Shown: positions 33,345 to 42,368 of the stretch, one piece after another
How the letters are laid out: the number at the start of each line of letters is the position of its first letter
Position numbering within the stretch: position 1 is the first letter of the stretch
The notes under the pieces: model-generated
Told to the model about the DNA's origin: nothing
Seen by the model: the letters and a program-made list of their open reading frames with translations, nothing else
The model's database searches: none
Assembly (NCBI GenBank): GCA_947041225.1
Contig: CAMRDM010000004.1
Span: forward strand, 1-46,987
Length of the DNA: 46,987 nt
From: an uncultured Deferribacteraceae bacterium
Lineage (GTDB): Bacteria; Chrysiogenota; Deferribacteres; Deferribacterales; Mucispirillaceae
Direction: 5' to 3'
Position numbers and translations under genes: made by a program

Positions 33345-34922
33345 TTACCTTATCTCTCTTAATTTGTAATTCAAATTGATATAATATTTTTTAGGATACC
33401 TAATAACATTGTTACTCTCTATCTTAACTATATTTGTTAAATAGTTACCTTTTACATTATTTATATTACTAGTTAAAAACTCTATCATATCGTAACCTAT
33501 CATACTACTATAACTCATCTCTTCACCGAAAAAAGTTTTATAGTTATCTGATAACTTCTCGATGTTATCATCAATTATATATAAATTAGGTGTAACAATA
33601 TGTATTTTTTTAAAATATACTTTATAATCATCGTTATAACTTAATGAACTTAATGAACTTGTTACAACAACAACTTTATGCAGATTATCGTCTGTCTGTG
33701 TGTACCTAACGATCGGTAAAAGAGACTCCAACTGATCATCATCACTTATAAGAATATTAACTATACTCTTCTTCTTATTTTTTGTGTAATAGTTTTGTAG
33801 ATAATTTTGTAGATCTGTTGAACCGTTTCTAGCAACATAAATAGTCGCCTTAATATTCATATTTGATAACACTTCTTGCATATATTCTGCTTCATCTTTT
33901 TTATCGTGTGAAGCTGTAATTAACACCTCTGCACGAGTATTAAATACTGATAACGTCGTTGCTGTGTCTAATAACTGATTTAATGATGTGTCAAAATTGA
34001 TATAAGTATCATCAACTAAAAGAGTTCTATTCTCAAGATTAATCAGTACCTCATTATCTTCTGATATCATATAATCGCTGTAGACTGTTTTAATCGTATA
34101 TTTTGATCCTAACGTCTGCATATTATATATCATACCTTTAACATGAGCATTCTCAATATTTGAGTTAATAATGTTTATTACCACATTCTCATCAACTGAA
34201 CGTACATACTTTTTCTGTTCTTTCTTCTGCTTACTATCATTAACTACATCTGTATCCGTATATTTACTGTCATCAACTTCTATACCACTACTATTAATCG
34301 AACCATCTGGAACGATTAACGGAATTCCTGTACTCTTATCTGTATCTACTATACCATCTTCGATATTATTAATATTAGTATTAATCTTATTTATGTTTTT
34401 TAATGATTTAATTCTTAACCTATCATCAATACATCGTATAGGAGATTCTCCAGCTTTTAATGTTATATTAAGCTGATTACAGTAACTCTTTAATACATTT
34501 TGATACTGAACTGTCATCTCTCTATTTTTTAATCTATTAGCAATTCTTTTTGCTCTATTTCTATCCTTGACTTCTAGAAGTAGATCATACAGCCATAGAT
34601 CATAAAACATTCTTATATCTTCTTCTGCTATCGCATTTAGATTAACTTTCTCGAATAAAAATTTTGCGTAAGCTCTATCACCACTAATTAAGTAGTAGTA
34701 ACCTAAAAATAACGTTGCAGAATTAGCTACACTGCTATCACTACCTGCAGCATAAAATCTTAACTGAACAATATCATCTGTTTGCAACTCTTTATTAACA
34801 TATTGATATATATCAAAAGAATCTTTTTTTGATGACGTAATAGCAGCACAGCTACTTACCGATATCGCCACTAATAATACAATAACTACGTTTAAAAATC
34901 TCTTCAATTCTGGTAATTTCAA
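33345..34922 (-). CDS. Lipoprotein, LpoA/LppC-like (periplasmic-binding-protein fold), tentative
   Basis: 525 residues. TTG 34922 with GAGGG 7 bases upstream gives KRFLNVVIVLLVAISVSSC, a lipoprotein signal (Cys25). Residues ~40-160 are helical and TPR-like (GYYLISGDRAYAKFLFEKVN). A polar, Asp/Lys-rich linker follows (~190-245). The C-terminal half looks like a type I periplasmic-binding fold: repeated strand-helix units, VNILISDDDQLESLLPIV, and FGEEMSYSSMIGYDMIEFL near the end, which resembles the final helix of LivK/LppC proteins. LpoA has the same TPR plus LppC order and activates a penicillin-binding protein; adjacency to mltD fits. The match is by layout only. The gene overlaps rsmG by 71 bp. 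Confidence 0.5.
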   Translation of the reverse strand: MKLPELKRFLNVVIVLLVAISVSSCAAITSSKKDSFDIYQYVNKELQTDDIVQLRFYAAGSDSSVANSATLFLGYYYLISGDRAYAKFLFEKVNLNAIAEEDIRMFYDLWLYDLLLEVKDRNRAKRIANRLKNREMTVQYQNVLKSYCNQLNITLKAGESPIRCIDDRLRIKSLKNINKINTNINNIEDGIVDTDKSTGIPLIVPDGSINSSGIEVDDSKYTDTDVVNDSKQKKEQKKYVRSVDENVVINIINSNIENAHVKGMIYNMQTLGSKYTIKTVYSDYMISEDNEVLINLENRTLLVDDTYINFDTSLNQLLDTATTLSVFNTRAEVLITASHDKKDEAEYMQEVLSNMNIKATIYVARNGSTDLQNYLQNYYTKNKKKSIVNILISDDDQLESLLPIVRYTQTDDNLHKVVVVTSSLSSLSYNDDYKVYFKKIHIVTPNLYIIDDNIEKLSDNYKTFFGEEMSYSSMIGYDMIEFLTSNINNVKGNYLTNIVKIESNNVIRYPKKYYINLNYKLREIR

Positions 34923-35481
34923 TATCTAACCCTCTGTGATTTATAGTCTCTGAAGCATCTTGCAACTCTTCTTCTAACATCTCACCTTTATACAATATAA
35001 GCTTAAACTTCTTTGCTAAAACTTTCTCTGTGTGCTTTAGAACTTTATCTACCTTTGCAACTCCACGAGCTGTTACATAATTAAATCTAAAACCTTCAAG
35101 GTTTTCTACTCTATCATTTATTACAGTTACATTTTTTAATCCTAACCTACCAATAGCATCGTTTAGAAAATCACACTTCTTGCGTATAGACTCTATCAGC
35201 GTAACTTTAAGCTCTGGATAACATATCGCTATAACTATCCCTGGAAAACCACCACCTGAACCGATATCAGCTAATTTATCGCTAGTCTTAAAATATCTAA
35301 CTGATTGTGCAACCTCTAATAAATGAAAGTAATAAACACTATCTAAATAATGCTTACAATAAAACTCATCTCTATCCTTAATATTGGTAAGGTTAAGTGT
35401 AGCATTTTTATGTAACTCATAAAATATCTCTAACTTATCTGCTATACCATCATCAACATATATATCTTTACCTACTATCAA
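34852..35481 (-). CDS. rsmG: 16S rRNA (guanine-N7)-methyltransferase RsmG (GidB)
   Basis: 209 residues with the SAM-binding loop LADIGSGGGFPGIVIAI near residue 75, LKVTLIESIRKKCDFL, and NVTVINDRVENL, all normal for RsmG, which methylates G527 of 16S rRNA. It lies 16 bp after the first mnmG, keeping the common mnmE-mnmG-rsmG order. Its last 71 bp also encode the signal peptide of the downstream lipoprotein in another frame. parA-parB, usually next, are elsewhere. Confidence 0.95.
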   Translation of the reverse strand: MIVGKDIYVDDGIADKLEIFYELHKNATLNLTNIKDRDEFYCKHYLDSVYYFHLLEVAQSVRYFKTSDKLADIGSGGGFPGIVIAICYPELKVTLIESIRKKCDFLNDAIGRLGLKNVTVINDRVENLEGFRFNYVTARGVAKVDKVLKHTEKVLAKKFKLILYKGEMLEEELQDASETINHRGLDIEITRIEEIFKRSYCIISGDIGK

Positions 35482-35497
35482 ACTAATACTTCCTATC

Positions 35498-37366
35498 TTA
35501 TACTTTTTTAAACTTCTCTATTGCTATCTCTAACATAGATATAGCGTTATGTGTCATCCCTGGAATTCGTAAAGCTTGTCCTAGATTTTCAGGCGATATC
35601 CTCTTTAACTTCTCAACCTGTTCTAATCTTAATCCAGATACTGAACCGTAATCTATATTTTGTGGAATTCGTATAAACTCTAACTTATTAGATTTAGCAA
35701 TTTCTTGCTCCTCTTTCTTGATGTATCCTTCATAAAATATCTCTATCCAAACCTGTTCTTGAAGCTTCGTTGGTATCTGTTCAATAAGGTTCATCTCTTC
35801 CAACATATCGTAACTAGCCTCTGGACGTTTTAGAAAATCATATGCTGTAATACTCTCATTAAGTATTATATTATATTTAGATATTATATCAACTATATTC
35901 TTATCTGAGATCCTTATCTTTATACCCTTTAACTTCTCAATTGTATTACTCACTACAACACAATCTTCCATAAACCGATCATATCTTTTATCTGTTATTA
36001 ACCCTAAATCTTTACCGTACTCAATCAATCTAGCCTCTGCATTATCCTCTCTTAATCGCATACGATGTTCAGCTCTTGATGAAAATATTCTATATGGCTC
36101 ATCTACACCTTTAGTTGTTAAATCATCTGTCATCACACCTATATAACTTTCATCTCTATTAAGTATAAACGGCTCTTTACCCTCTATCGATAATGTAGCA
36201 TTAACCGATGCCATAAAACCTTGTACTGCTGCTTCTTCATATCCTGATGTACCGTTTATCTGTCCTGCAAAATATAATCCATCTATTAATTTCGTCTCAT
36301 AACTTTTTTTCAATATAGTCGGCTGAAACGCTATATACTCTATTGCGTACGCTGGACGGATAAACTCTGCTCGCTCTAATCCTACTATCGTTCTATACGC
36401 TTCAAGTTGCGCATCTATAGGTAGAGATGATGAGAAACCATTGATATATATCTCATTACTTCCTATACCTTCTTCCTCTAATACAATTAAATGACGCTCT
36501 CTATCTGGAAATTTCGATACTTTGTCCTCCATTGATGGACAGTATCTAGGGCCTAAAGCTTTATCTTTATTATTAAAGTATAACGATCTATATGTGTTCT
36601 CTCTAACAACTTGATGTGTTCTATCTGATGTATATGTTATAAAACAATCTATCTGATCATCACCTAATATACCTGTCTCAAATGAAAATCCTCTTCTTGT
36701 TGTTTCTTTCTTATATGCTTCTACTTTATCAAAATCTATACTACGCTTATCAACTCTCGCAGGTGTTCCTGTCTTTAATCTTATAGGCTCAAAACCTAAC
36801 GATGTTAATGAGCTTACTAAATGTGTTGATGATATATCATTCATCCTACCACCCTCATAACTCTTATCTCCAACAAATATCTTACCGTTCAAAAATGTAC
36901 CCGTTGTAACGATAACCTTACTTGCATGATACTCTTCACCCGATACAGCTCTTACACCATATACAACTTTATCCTTAACCAATATATCCGATACAACAGC
37001 TTGCTTTACAGATAGATTATCTGCAGTAAATAAACTCTTCTTCATTCGCTCTGAATATTTACGTTTATCTGCTTGTGCTCTTGAACTTCTTGCAGCTACA
37101 CCTTTACTCTCGTTTAATAATTGAAACTGTATAAATGTTGCATCTATATTCCGTCCCATTTCGCCGCCTAAAGCATCTAAGTCTTTAACTAGAGAACCTT
37201 TAGCTAATCCACCTATCGCAGGGTTACAGCTCATATATGCTATCTTATCAAGCGATATTGTTATAAGCATCGTGCTAAACCCACGTCTAGCTGATGCTAA
37301 TGCTGCCTCGCAACCTGCATGTCCAGCACCTACAACAATAACATCATATATATCATTCTTTAACAT
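35498..37366 (-). CDS. mnmG: tRNA uridine-5-carboxymethylaminomethyl modification enzyme MnmG, copy A
   Basis: A complete 622-residue MnmG: FAD-binding GAGHAGCEAALAS at residues 12-24, the redox Cys of MSCNPAIGG, KTGTPAR, GPRYCPSMEDK near residue 274, GYEEAAVQGFMAS, and the C-terminal MnmE-binding helices (SGLRLEQVEKL...IPGMTHNAISML). With MnmE it modifies the wobble uridine of several tRNAs. Compared with the E. coli sequence it departs at usually fixed places: IGGLAKGS for IGGIGKGH, ATFIQFQLLN for AGIQFRILN, and SSRAQADK for ATRAQADR. It lies next to rsmG and 165 bp after copy B. Confidence 0.93.
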   Translation of the reverse strand: MLKNDIYDVIVVGAGHAGCEAALASARRGFSTMLITISLDKIAYMSCNPAIGGLAKGSLVKDLDALGGEMGRNIDATFIQFQLLNESKGVAARSSRAQADKRKYSERMKKSLFTADNLSVKQAVVSDILVKDKVVYGVRAVSGEEYHASKVIVTTGTFLNGKIFVGDKSYEGGRMNDISSTHLVSSLTSLGFEPIRLKTGTPARVDKRSIDFDKVEAYKKETTRRGFSFETGILGDDQIDCFITYTSDRTHQVVRENTYRSLYFNNKDKALGPRYCPSMEDKVSKFPDRERHLIVLEEEGIGSNEIYINGFSSSLPIDAQLEAYRTIVGLERAEFIRPAYAIEYIAFQPTILKKSYETKLIDGLYFAGQINGTSGYEEAAVQGFMASVNATLSIEGKEPFILNRDESYIGVMTDDLTTKGVDEPYRIFSSRAEHRMRLREDNAEARLIEYGKDLGLITDKRYDRFMEDCVVVSNTIEKLKGIKIRISDKNIVDIISKYNIILNESITAYDFLKRPEASYDMLEEMNLIEQIPTKLQEQVWIEIFYEGYIKKEEQEIAKSNKLEFIRIPQNIDYGSVSGLRLEQVEKLKRISPENLGQALRIPGMTHNAISMLEIAIEKFKKV

Positions 37367-37531
37367 TTCTTAATTCCTTCAATTTACAAATATACTATTT
37401 AATACTTTATCCAATCTAACTCTTACTTAAACTCTACTGTACCGATACAAAAACATAATAAGATAAACTTGATCTTTAATTGATACTATTACTCTTCAAA
37501 ACATATCGAAAACCTTTAAATGTTTTCTGCT

Positions 37532-39361
37532 TTATCTATCTTTTTCAATCTTCTCTATCTTAGATATCTCTATCGCTATAACCGATATAGCCGCTGGAGA
37601 AATCCCCGGAATACCTCTTATCTCTTTTAAAGTTTTAGGTTTTAATAAAGCGATCTTCTCTGCATACTCTAACCTAAGTCCTGGGATAGATTTATAACTT
37701 ATACTATCAGGTACCAATATACCATCGTATATATCAGCTTTCTCTACCTCTTTCTTCTCTTTATCTATATAGCCTTTATACTTAATCTCTACCTCTAACT
37801 GATCGATCAACTTTTCAGATAGATTTCCCTCTCCTATACCACTCTCTTTAATCATATCCCTATATAACACTTCTGGTCTTTTTAATAGATCATGATACGA
37901 TATGTTTCTATCTTTATCTTTTAATTTATTAAGCCTAGCTATCTCTAAATCAATTAACTCTCTATCATTTAAAAATCTATCAAACCTTTCTTTACCTATC
38001 AATCCTAATTTATATCCGTACTGTAACAATCTAGCTTCAGCTCTATCTTCTCTTAACAGTAACCTGTACTCTCCTCTTGAAGTAAACATTCTATATGGCT
38101 CATCAATACCTTTACTCATTATATCATCACCTAATACACCGATATAACTTTCATCTCTACCTAAGATTAACGGTTCTTTACTATCAATAGATAGAACTGC
38201 ATTAACTCCCGCCATAAACCCTTGTACACCTGCCTCTTCATATCCTGATGTTCCATTTAACTGTCCTGCAAGATATAAACCTTTAAGTTTCTTAGACTCA
38301 TATGAGTAATGTAAATCTTTCGGATCGTAAACATTATACTCTATTGCATAAGCCGGTCTCGTAAACACAGCATTCTCTAACCCTTTAATTGATCTATAAG
38401 CAGCAACTTGAACATCATACGGAAGAGATGTTGACATTCCATTAATATGACACTCAAACATATCTAAACTTTCAGGTTCGATAACTATATTATGTGATGT
38501 TTTCTCTGGAAAGTTTTTGATCTTATCTTCAATAGATGGACAATATCTAGGTCCTTTTACAGCGATCTCGCCACTATATAACTGTGATGTTTTTATATTA
38601 TCAGCAACTATTCTACAAGTTTCATCATTAGTATATGTTAGGTAACAATCTATATTCTTTAAACCGTTCTTAACACTATCTGGAGAGAATGTTATATCTC
38701 CACTATCAGAAGATAGAACTTCTAATCCACTTATATCTATAGAGTCAAATCGTATCCTTGCAGGCGTATCTGTTTTCATCTTAAAATGATTTAAACCTAA
38801 TTTACTTAATGACTCTCCTAATGCAACACTAGCAGGTTCATACATTCTTCCAGCTGACATCTTCATACTACCGATATATATATGCCCATCTATAAATGTT
38901 CCTGCTGTAACCACTATTTTCTTACAGTAATACACTTCACCTGATGCAACACTTACTGACTCTACTTCACCATTCTTAGCATTTATATCTGTAACGATCC
39001 CTTGTTTTAAGTCTAGTTTTGGTGTATCAAATATCGTTGTTAGCATTCTATCTTTATACAGATATTTATCTGCTTGAGCTCTTGTTGCTCTTACAGCCAC
39101 ACCTTTACTTCTATTTAATATTCTAAACTGTATCCCTGTTGCATCTATATTTCTTCCCATTTCGCCACCTAAGGCGTCCATATCTTTAACTAGATTACCT
39201 TTACCTATTCCACCTATCGCTGGATTACACGGCATTAACGCCACGTTCTCGATAGATATAGTTAGTAGTAAGGTTTCTGCACCCATGCGTGCTGATGCTA
39301 ACGCTGCTTCACAACCTGCATGTCCTGCACCTATCACTATTACATCATACTTCTTAAACAT
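37532..39361 (-). CDS. mnmG: tRNA uridine-5-carboxymethylaminomethyl modification enzyme MnmG, copy B
   Basis: A second complete MnmG (609 residues). It keeps the consensus where copy A departs (IGGIGKGN, ATGIQFRILNRSKGVAVRATRAQADK, TSRGEYRLLLRED) and has GAGHAGCEAA, MPCNPAIGG and GPRYCPSIEDK. It changes other motifs: KTDTPAR for KTGTPxR near residue 200, and DETCRIV where family members have a TH pair near 246. The C-terminal helical domain is intact. GAGG lies 8 bases before the ATG. The four parS sites lie directly upstream, between this gene and mnmE. Confidence 0.93.
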   Translation of the reverse strand: MFKKYDVIVIGAGHAGCEAALASARMGAETLLLTISIENVALMPCNPAIGGIGKGNLVKDMDALGGEMGRNIDATGIQFRILNRSKGVAVRATRAQADKYLYKDRMLTTIFDTPKLDLKQGIVTDINAKNGEVESVSVASGEVYYCKKIVVTAGTFIDGHIYIGSMKMSAGRMYEPASVALGESLSKLGLNHFKMKTDTPARIRFDSIDISGLEVLSSDSGDITFSPDSVKNGLKNIDCYLTYTNDETCRIVADNIKTSQLYSGEIAVKGPRYCPSIEDKIKNFPEKTSHNIVIEPESLDMFECHINGMSTSLPYDVQVAAYRSIKGLENAVFTRPAYAIEYNVYDPKDLHYSYESKKLKGLYLAGQLNGTSGYEEAGVQGFMAGVNAVLSIDSKEPLILGRDESYIGVLGDDIMSKGIDEPYRMFTSRGEYRLLLREDRAEARLLQYGYKLGLIGKERFDRFLNDRELIDLEIARLNKLKDKDRNISYHDLLKRPEVLYRDMIKESGIGEGNLSEKLIDQLEVEIKYKGYIDKEKKEVEKADIYDGILVPDSISYKSIPGLRLEYAEKIALLKPKTLKEIRGIPGISPAAISVIAIEISKIEKIEKDR

Positions 39362-39396
39362 CTTAGAACCTCTATTTAAACAAACTACATATACAA

Positions 39397-39412
39397 TGTT
39401 TCACGTGAAACA
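39397..39412. other. parS site 1
   Basis: TGTTTCACGTGAAACA, a perfect match to the widely conserved ParB-binding site; palindromic over 18 bp with the flanking A/T. It is 36 bp upstream of the mnmG copy B start codon. Confidence 0.95.
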
Positions 39413-39500
39413 TAACAACCTAACTGATAACGGATAAGAACCAATACTGATTAACCACTTTCTGTCACTCACAACTTTAACAGATTAACAAACGCTCCAA

Positions 39501-39516
39501 TGTTTCACGTGAAACA
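39501..39516. other. parS site 2
   Basis: Identical 16-bp palindrome TGTTTCACGTGAAACA, 104 bp from site 1, with the same flank (A...TAAC). Confidence 0.95.
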
Positions 39517-39606
39517 TAACCATCTCAAAACAATCAAACTAACACAGATCAAGCCGTGTCAACAAATGTTTCCAATCAATATATTTATACCAACCGATCT
39601 ACACAA

Positions 39607-39622
39607 TGTTTCACGTGAAACA
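39607..39622. other. parS site 3
   Basis: Identical 16-bp palindrome, 106 bp from site 2. Confidence 0.95.
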
Positions 39623-39709
39623 TAACAATATAGCCGACAACCGATAAGGACAAATACTGCTTAACTCTTCTCTACCAATCACAACTTTAACCTATTAACA
39701 AACATATAA

Positions 39710-39725
39710 TGTTTCACGTGAAACA
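39710..39725. other. parS site 4
   Basis: Identical 16-bp palindrome, 103 bp from site 3 and 13 bp past the mnmE stop codon. Confidence 0.95.
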
Positions 39726-39738
39726 TTTAACATAAAAT

Positions 39739-41133
39739 CTACTTGCCTATACAGAACTTATTAAAGATAATAGAGAGAACATCTTCAGTATAACTCTCTC
39801 CAGTGATCTCCTCTATATTCCTAATAGACTCATTTAAATCAAATATAATCATATCTTCAGGAAAGTTACTACCAATATTCTTAACAACCGATTGAAGCGA
39901 ACTCTTTACAATATCTAATAACATAGCGTGTCTTTCTGACACAATACCGATAGAATTAACTTTGATATCCTTACTGCCTGCAACTATATCCTTAATCAAT
40001 ACCAATAATCTATCAACGCCATCTCCACTCTTAGATGAGATAACTATATCGAACTTAGAGATATCTATACTATGCTCTAAATCACTCTTATTACCAACCT
40101 TTATAACCTTACTGCCGTTAGCAGAGTTAATAATCATATCAAGGTTCTTATCATCAAGAATAGAGAGATCGCCATCATTTATATCAAACAGTATCAAAAC
40201 AATATCAGCTTTACTAACAACCTCTAAAGATTTCGATATACCTATGCTCTCAATCTCATCAGTTGATTCTCTGATCCCTGCTGTATCGGTTACCGTTACT
40301 GGTATCCCTGATATCAGAAATCTCTCACTAATAAAATCTCTTGTAGTGCCTGCAACAGATGAAACTATCGCTCTATTACTATCTAACAGTTTATTAAGCA
40401 GAGATGATTTACCTACATTCGGCTTACCAACAATAACTAAATTAACATCGTTACTAACAGATCGTAAAGATTTATACGACTCTAATAGTTCATCAGTTTG
40501 AAGTAATAATGGATTAACAATTGCCAACAACCTTGCATAAATACTAGAAATATCTGTATCTTCAGCAAAATCTATATCAGCCTCAAGTATAGCTTTACAG
40601 TTAAGTAACTCAGATTTAAATCTATCAAACAACATACCTACAGATCCATTCATCTGCTCATAAGCATATCTTAAAGATATATCTGAGTCCGATGCGATAA
40701 ACTCCTGTATAGCTTCCGCTTCACTCAACGATATCTTATCATTTAAAAATGCTCGCATAGTGAACTCACCATTCTTTGCATCTCTAAATCCTAGATCGTA
40801 AAACGATCTAAGTGCTGATGATATAAGGATAGGATTACCATGAAATGATATCTCAACAACATCTTCACCTGTATATGAATAAGGTGCTTTAAAATATGTT
40901 ACTAAAACATCATCACAAAACTGATCATATAACGATATAAACTTAGCAAAATACACCTTATTTGGCTCTATATCAACGATTTCACTGCCTTTCCTATCTT
41001 GGATAAGATTAAACGTCTTAATCGCCTCTACGCCCGAAATACGCACTACTATCACAGGTGAAGTTAGTACAACTGTTATCGGTGCAACGATTGTTTCTTT
41101 ATTATAACTATTTCTCTTAATATCTTTACTCAT
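39739..41133 (-). CDS. mnmE: tRNA modification GTPase MnmE (TrmE)
   Basis: 464 residues: N-terminal tetrahydrofolate-binding domain (APITVVLTSPVIVVRISG, YTGEDVVEISFHGN), a helical domain, and an inserted G domain with GKPNVGKSSLLNKLL near residue 236, TTRDFISERF, DTAGIR and NKSD. It ends in the invariant FCIGK with its catalytic Cys. It partners MnmG; two MnmG copies follow downstream beyond the parS array. The start at ATG 41133 is within a normal family length. Confidence 0.95.
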   Translation of the reverse strand: MSKDIKRNSYNKETIVAPITVVLTSPVIVVRISGVEAIKTFNLIQDRKGSEIVDIEPNKVYFAKFISLYDQFCDDVLVTYFKAPYSYTGEDVVEISFHGNPILISSALRSFYDLGFRDAKNGEFTMRAFLNDKISLSEAEAIQEFIASDSDISLRYAYEQMNGSVGMLFDRFKSELLNCKAILEADIDFAEDTDISSIYARLLAIVNPLLLQTDELLESYKSLRSVSNDVNLVIVGKPNVGKSSLLNKLLDSNRAIVSSVAGTTRDFISERFLISGIPVTVTDTAGIRESTDEIESIGISKSLEVVSKADIVLILFDINDGDLSILDDKNLDMIINSANGSKVIKVGNKSDLEHSIDISKFDIVISSKSGDGVDRLLVLIKDIVAGSKDIKVNSIGIVSERHAMLLDIVKSSLQSVVKNIGSNFPEDMIIFDLNESIRNIEEITGESYTEDVLSIIFNKFCIGK

Positions 41134-41310
41134 ACACTATATATTCTCACTCTATAAATCTCTCTACCATATACTATATATATTCTCACTCTCTAAATAT
41201 CTACTCATATGATACATATTATCTATCTATAAATATCTCTACTAATATACTATATATATTCTCACTCTCTAAATCTTTCCACCATATACTATATATTCTC
41301 TAAATCTAAA
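41131..41310. repeat. ~38-bp tandem array in the folD-mnmE gap
   Basis: Units CATATACTATATATATTCTC + ACTCTCTAAATATCTCTAC start near 41131, 41168, 41206, 41244 and 41283 (last partial). The third unit is the most diverged. The array begins over the mnmE start codon, so it lies in the 5' leader or promoter of mnmE. The rest of the 284-bp gap holds no gene. Confidence 0.82.
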
Positions 41311-41417
41311 TTCCTTTCTAAACCAATATCTGCAATTACTAAAAAAGTTAACCAATCAAACAATTAGTTAACTTTAAAAATTAAATATAATAAAACTCTT
41401 TATACATCACAATATAC

Positions 41418-42272
41418 TTATCTATCCATTCTAAGCATGAATGATTTTAATGTGTTAGACATGAGCATAGTGATCGTCATAGGCCCAACTCCACCCGGAA
41501 CTGGAGTAATAGCCGATACAATATCTTTTACATCTTCATAATCAACATCACCACAAAGTTTGTTATTCTCATCTCTATTCATACCAACATCGATAACAAC
41601 TGCTCCTTTCTTAATAAAAGAGGCTTTAACAAATTTAGGCATTCCGATTGCAGCAACTAATATATCTGCTTCACTACATTTCTTCTCAATATCTTTTGTC
41701 TTAGAGTGACAAACCGTAACCGTAGCATTGGCCTTAATCATCATTGCAGACATAGGTTTACCAACAATATTACTTCTACCGATAATAACACAATCTTTAC
41801 CAGCTGTATCAATATTATAATATTTAAGGATTTCCATTATTCCAGCAGGTGTACAGCTGATTAAAGTATCCTCGCCGATATTCAGTAACCCTACATTGAA
41901 CGGATGAAACCCATCTACATCTTTAGTTGGATCGATTGCACGCAATATCTTTTTATCATCAACACCTTTAGGGACAGGTAGTTGTACTAAAATACCATCG
42001 ATCTTCTCATCTTTATTGTATTTATCGATCAACGCTAATAGTTCGTCTGTAGTAATACTATCAGAAACTCTATCAACTATAGAGTAAAATCCAATATCAG
42101 ATGCTGCTTTCTCTTTTGATGATACATAGACGTGTGATGCTGGATCATCTCCTGCAATTATAACAGCTATACCCGGAACTCTTCCAAACTTCTCTTTACA
42201 ACCAGCAACTGATTGCTTTAATTTCTCACGAATACTCGCTGAAACTACCTTGCCGTCTAACAATAAAGACAT
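41418..42272 (-). CDS. folD: Bifunctional methylenetetrahydrofolate dehydrogenase/cyclohydrolase
   Basis: ~284 residues: SLLLDGKVVSASIREKLK at the start, the folate-site Tyr/Lys segment HVYVSSKEKAASDIGF near residue 50, the substrate-binding DGILVQLPVPKG, the NADP-binding GRSNIVGKPMSAMM and the end VSAITPVPGGVGPMT. It makes 10-formyl-THF and supplies one-carbon units that MnmE also uses. The track start (GTG 42287) lies upstream of the ribosome-binding site; GGAGGAAGTCT then ATG 42272 is the proper start. Confidence 0.96.
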   Translation of the reverse strand: MSLLLDGKVVSASIREKLKQSVAGCKEKFGRVPGIAVIIAGDDPASHVYVSSKEKAASDIGFYSIVDRVSDSITTDELLALIDKYNKDEKIDGILVQLPVPKGVDDKKILRAIDPTKDVDGFHPFNVGLLNIGEDTLISCTPAGIMEILKYYNIDTAGKDCVIIGRSNIVGKPMSAMMIKANATVTVCHSKTKDIEKKCSEADILVAAIGMPKFVKASFIKKGAVVIDVGMNRDENNKLCGDVDYEDVKDIVSAITPVPGGVGPMTITMLMSNTLKSFMLRMDR

Positions 42273-42368
42273 AGACTTCCTCCGCACAAATATTAATATT
42301 TACTAATAAGGTTACAGAACTTTTAATATATATATAAACAACATATTAAGCGTTAAGTAACCTACTTA

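Larger units (their letters stand above)
39413..39725. repeat. ~210-bp higher-order duplication containing the parS spacers
   Basis: The spacer between sites 1 and 2 and the spacer between sites 3 and 4 are homologous (shared CACAACTTTAAC, ATTAACAAAC, GATAAG and AATACTG in the same order). The spacer between sites 2 and 3 is different. The array therefore looks like a two-site unit duplicated once. The whole 377-bp mnmE-mnmG gap (39362-39738) consists of this array. Confidence 0.8.

Noticed and set aside
35498-39361. One of the two mnmG genes as TrmFO
   Set aside because: Both are over 600 residues with the MnmG C-terminal domain and GPRYCPS; TrmFO is ~440 residues and lacks these.
39565-39576. 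Fifth parS (ATGTTTCC between sites 2 and 3)
   Set aside because: Only a 7-base half of the palindrome is present, and it does not fit the ~104-bp period.
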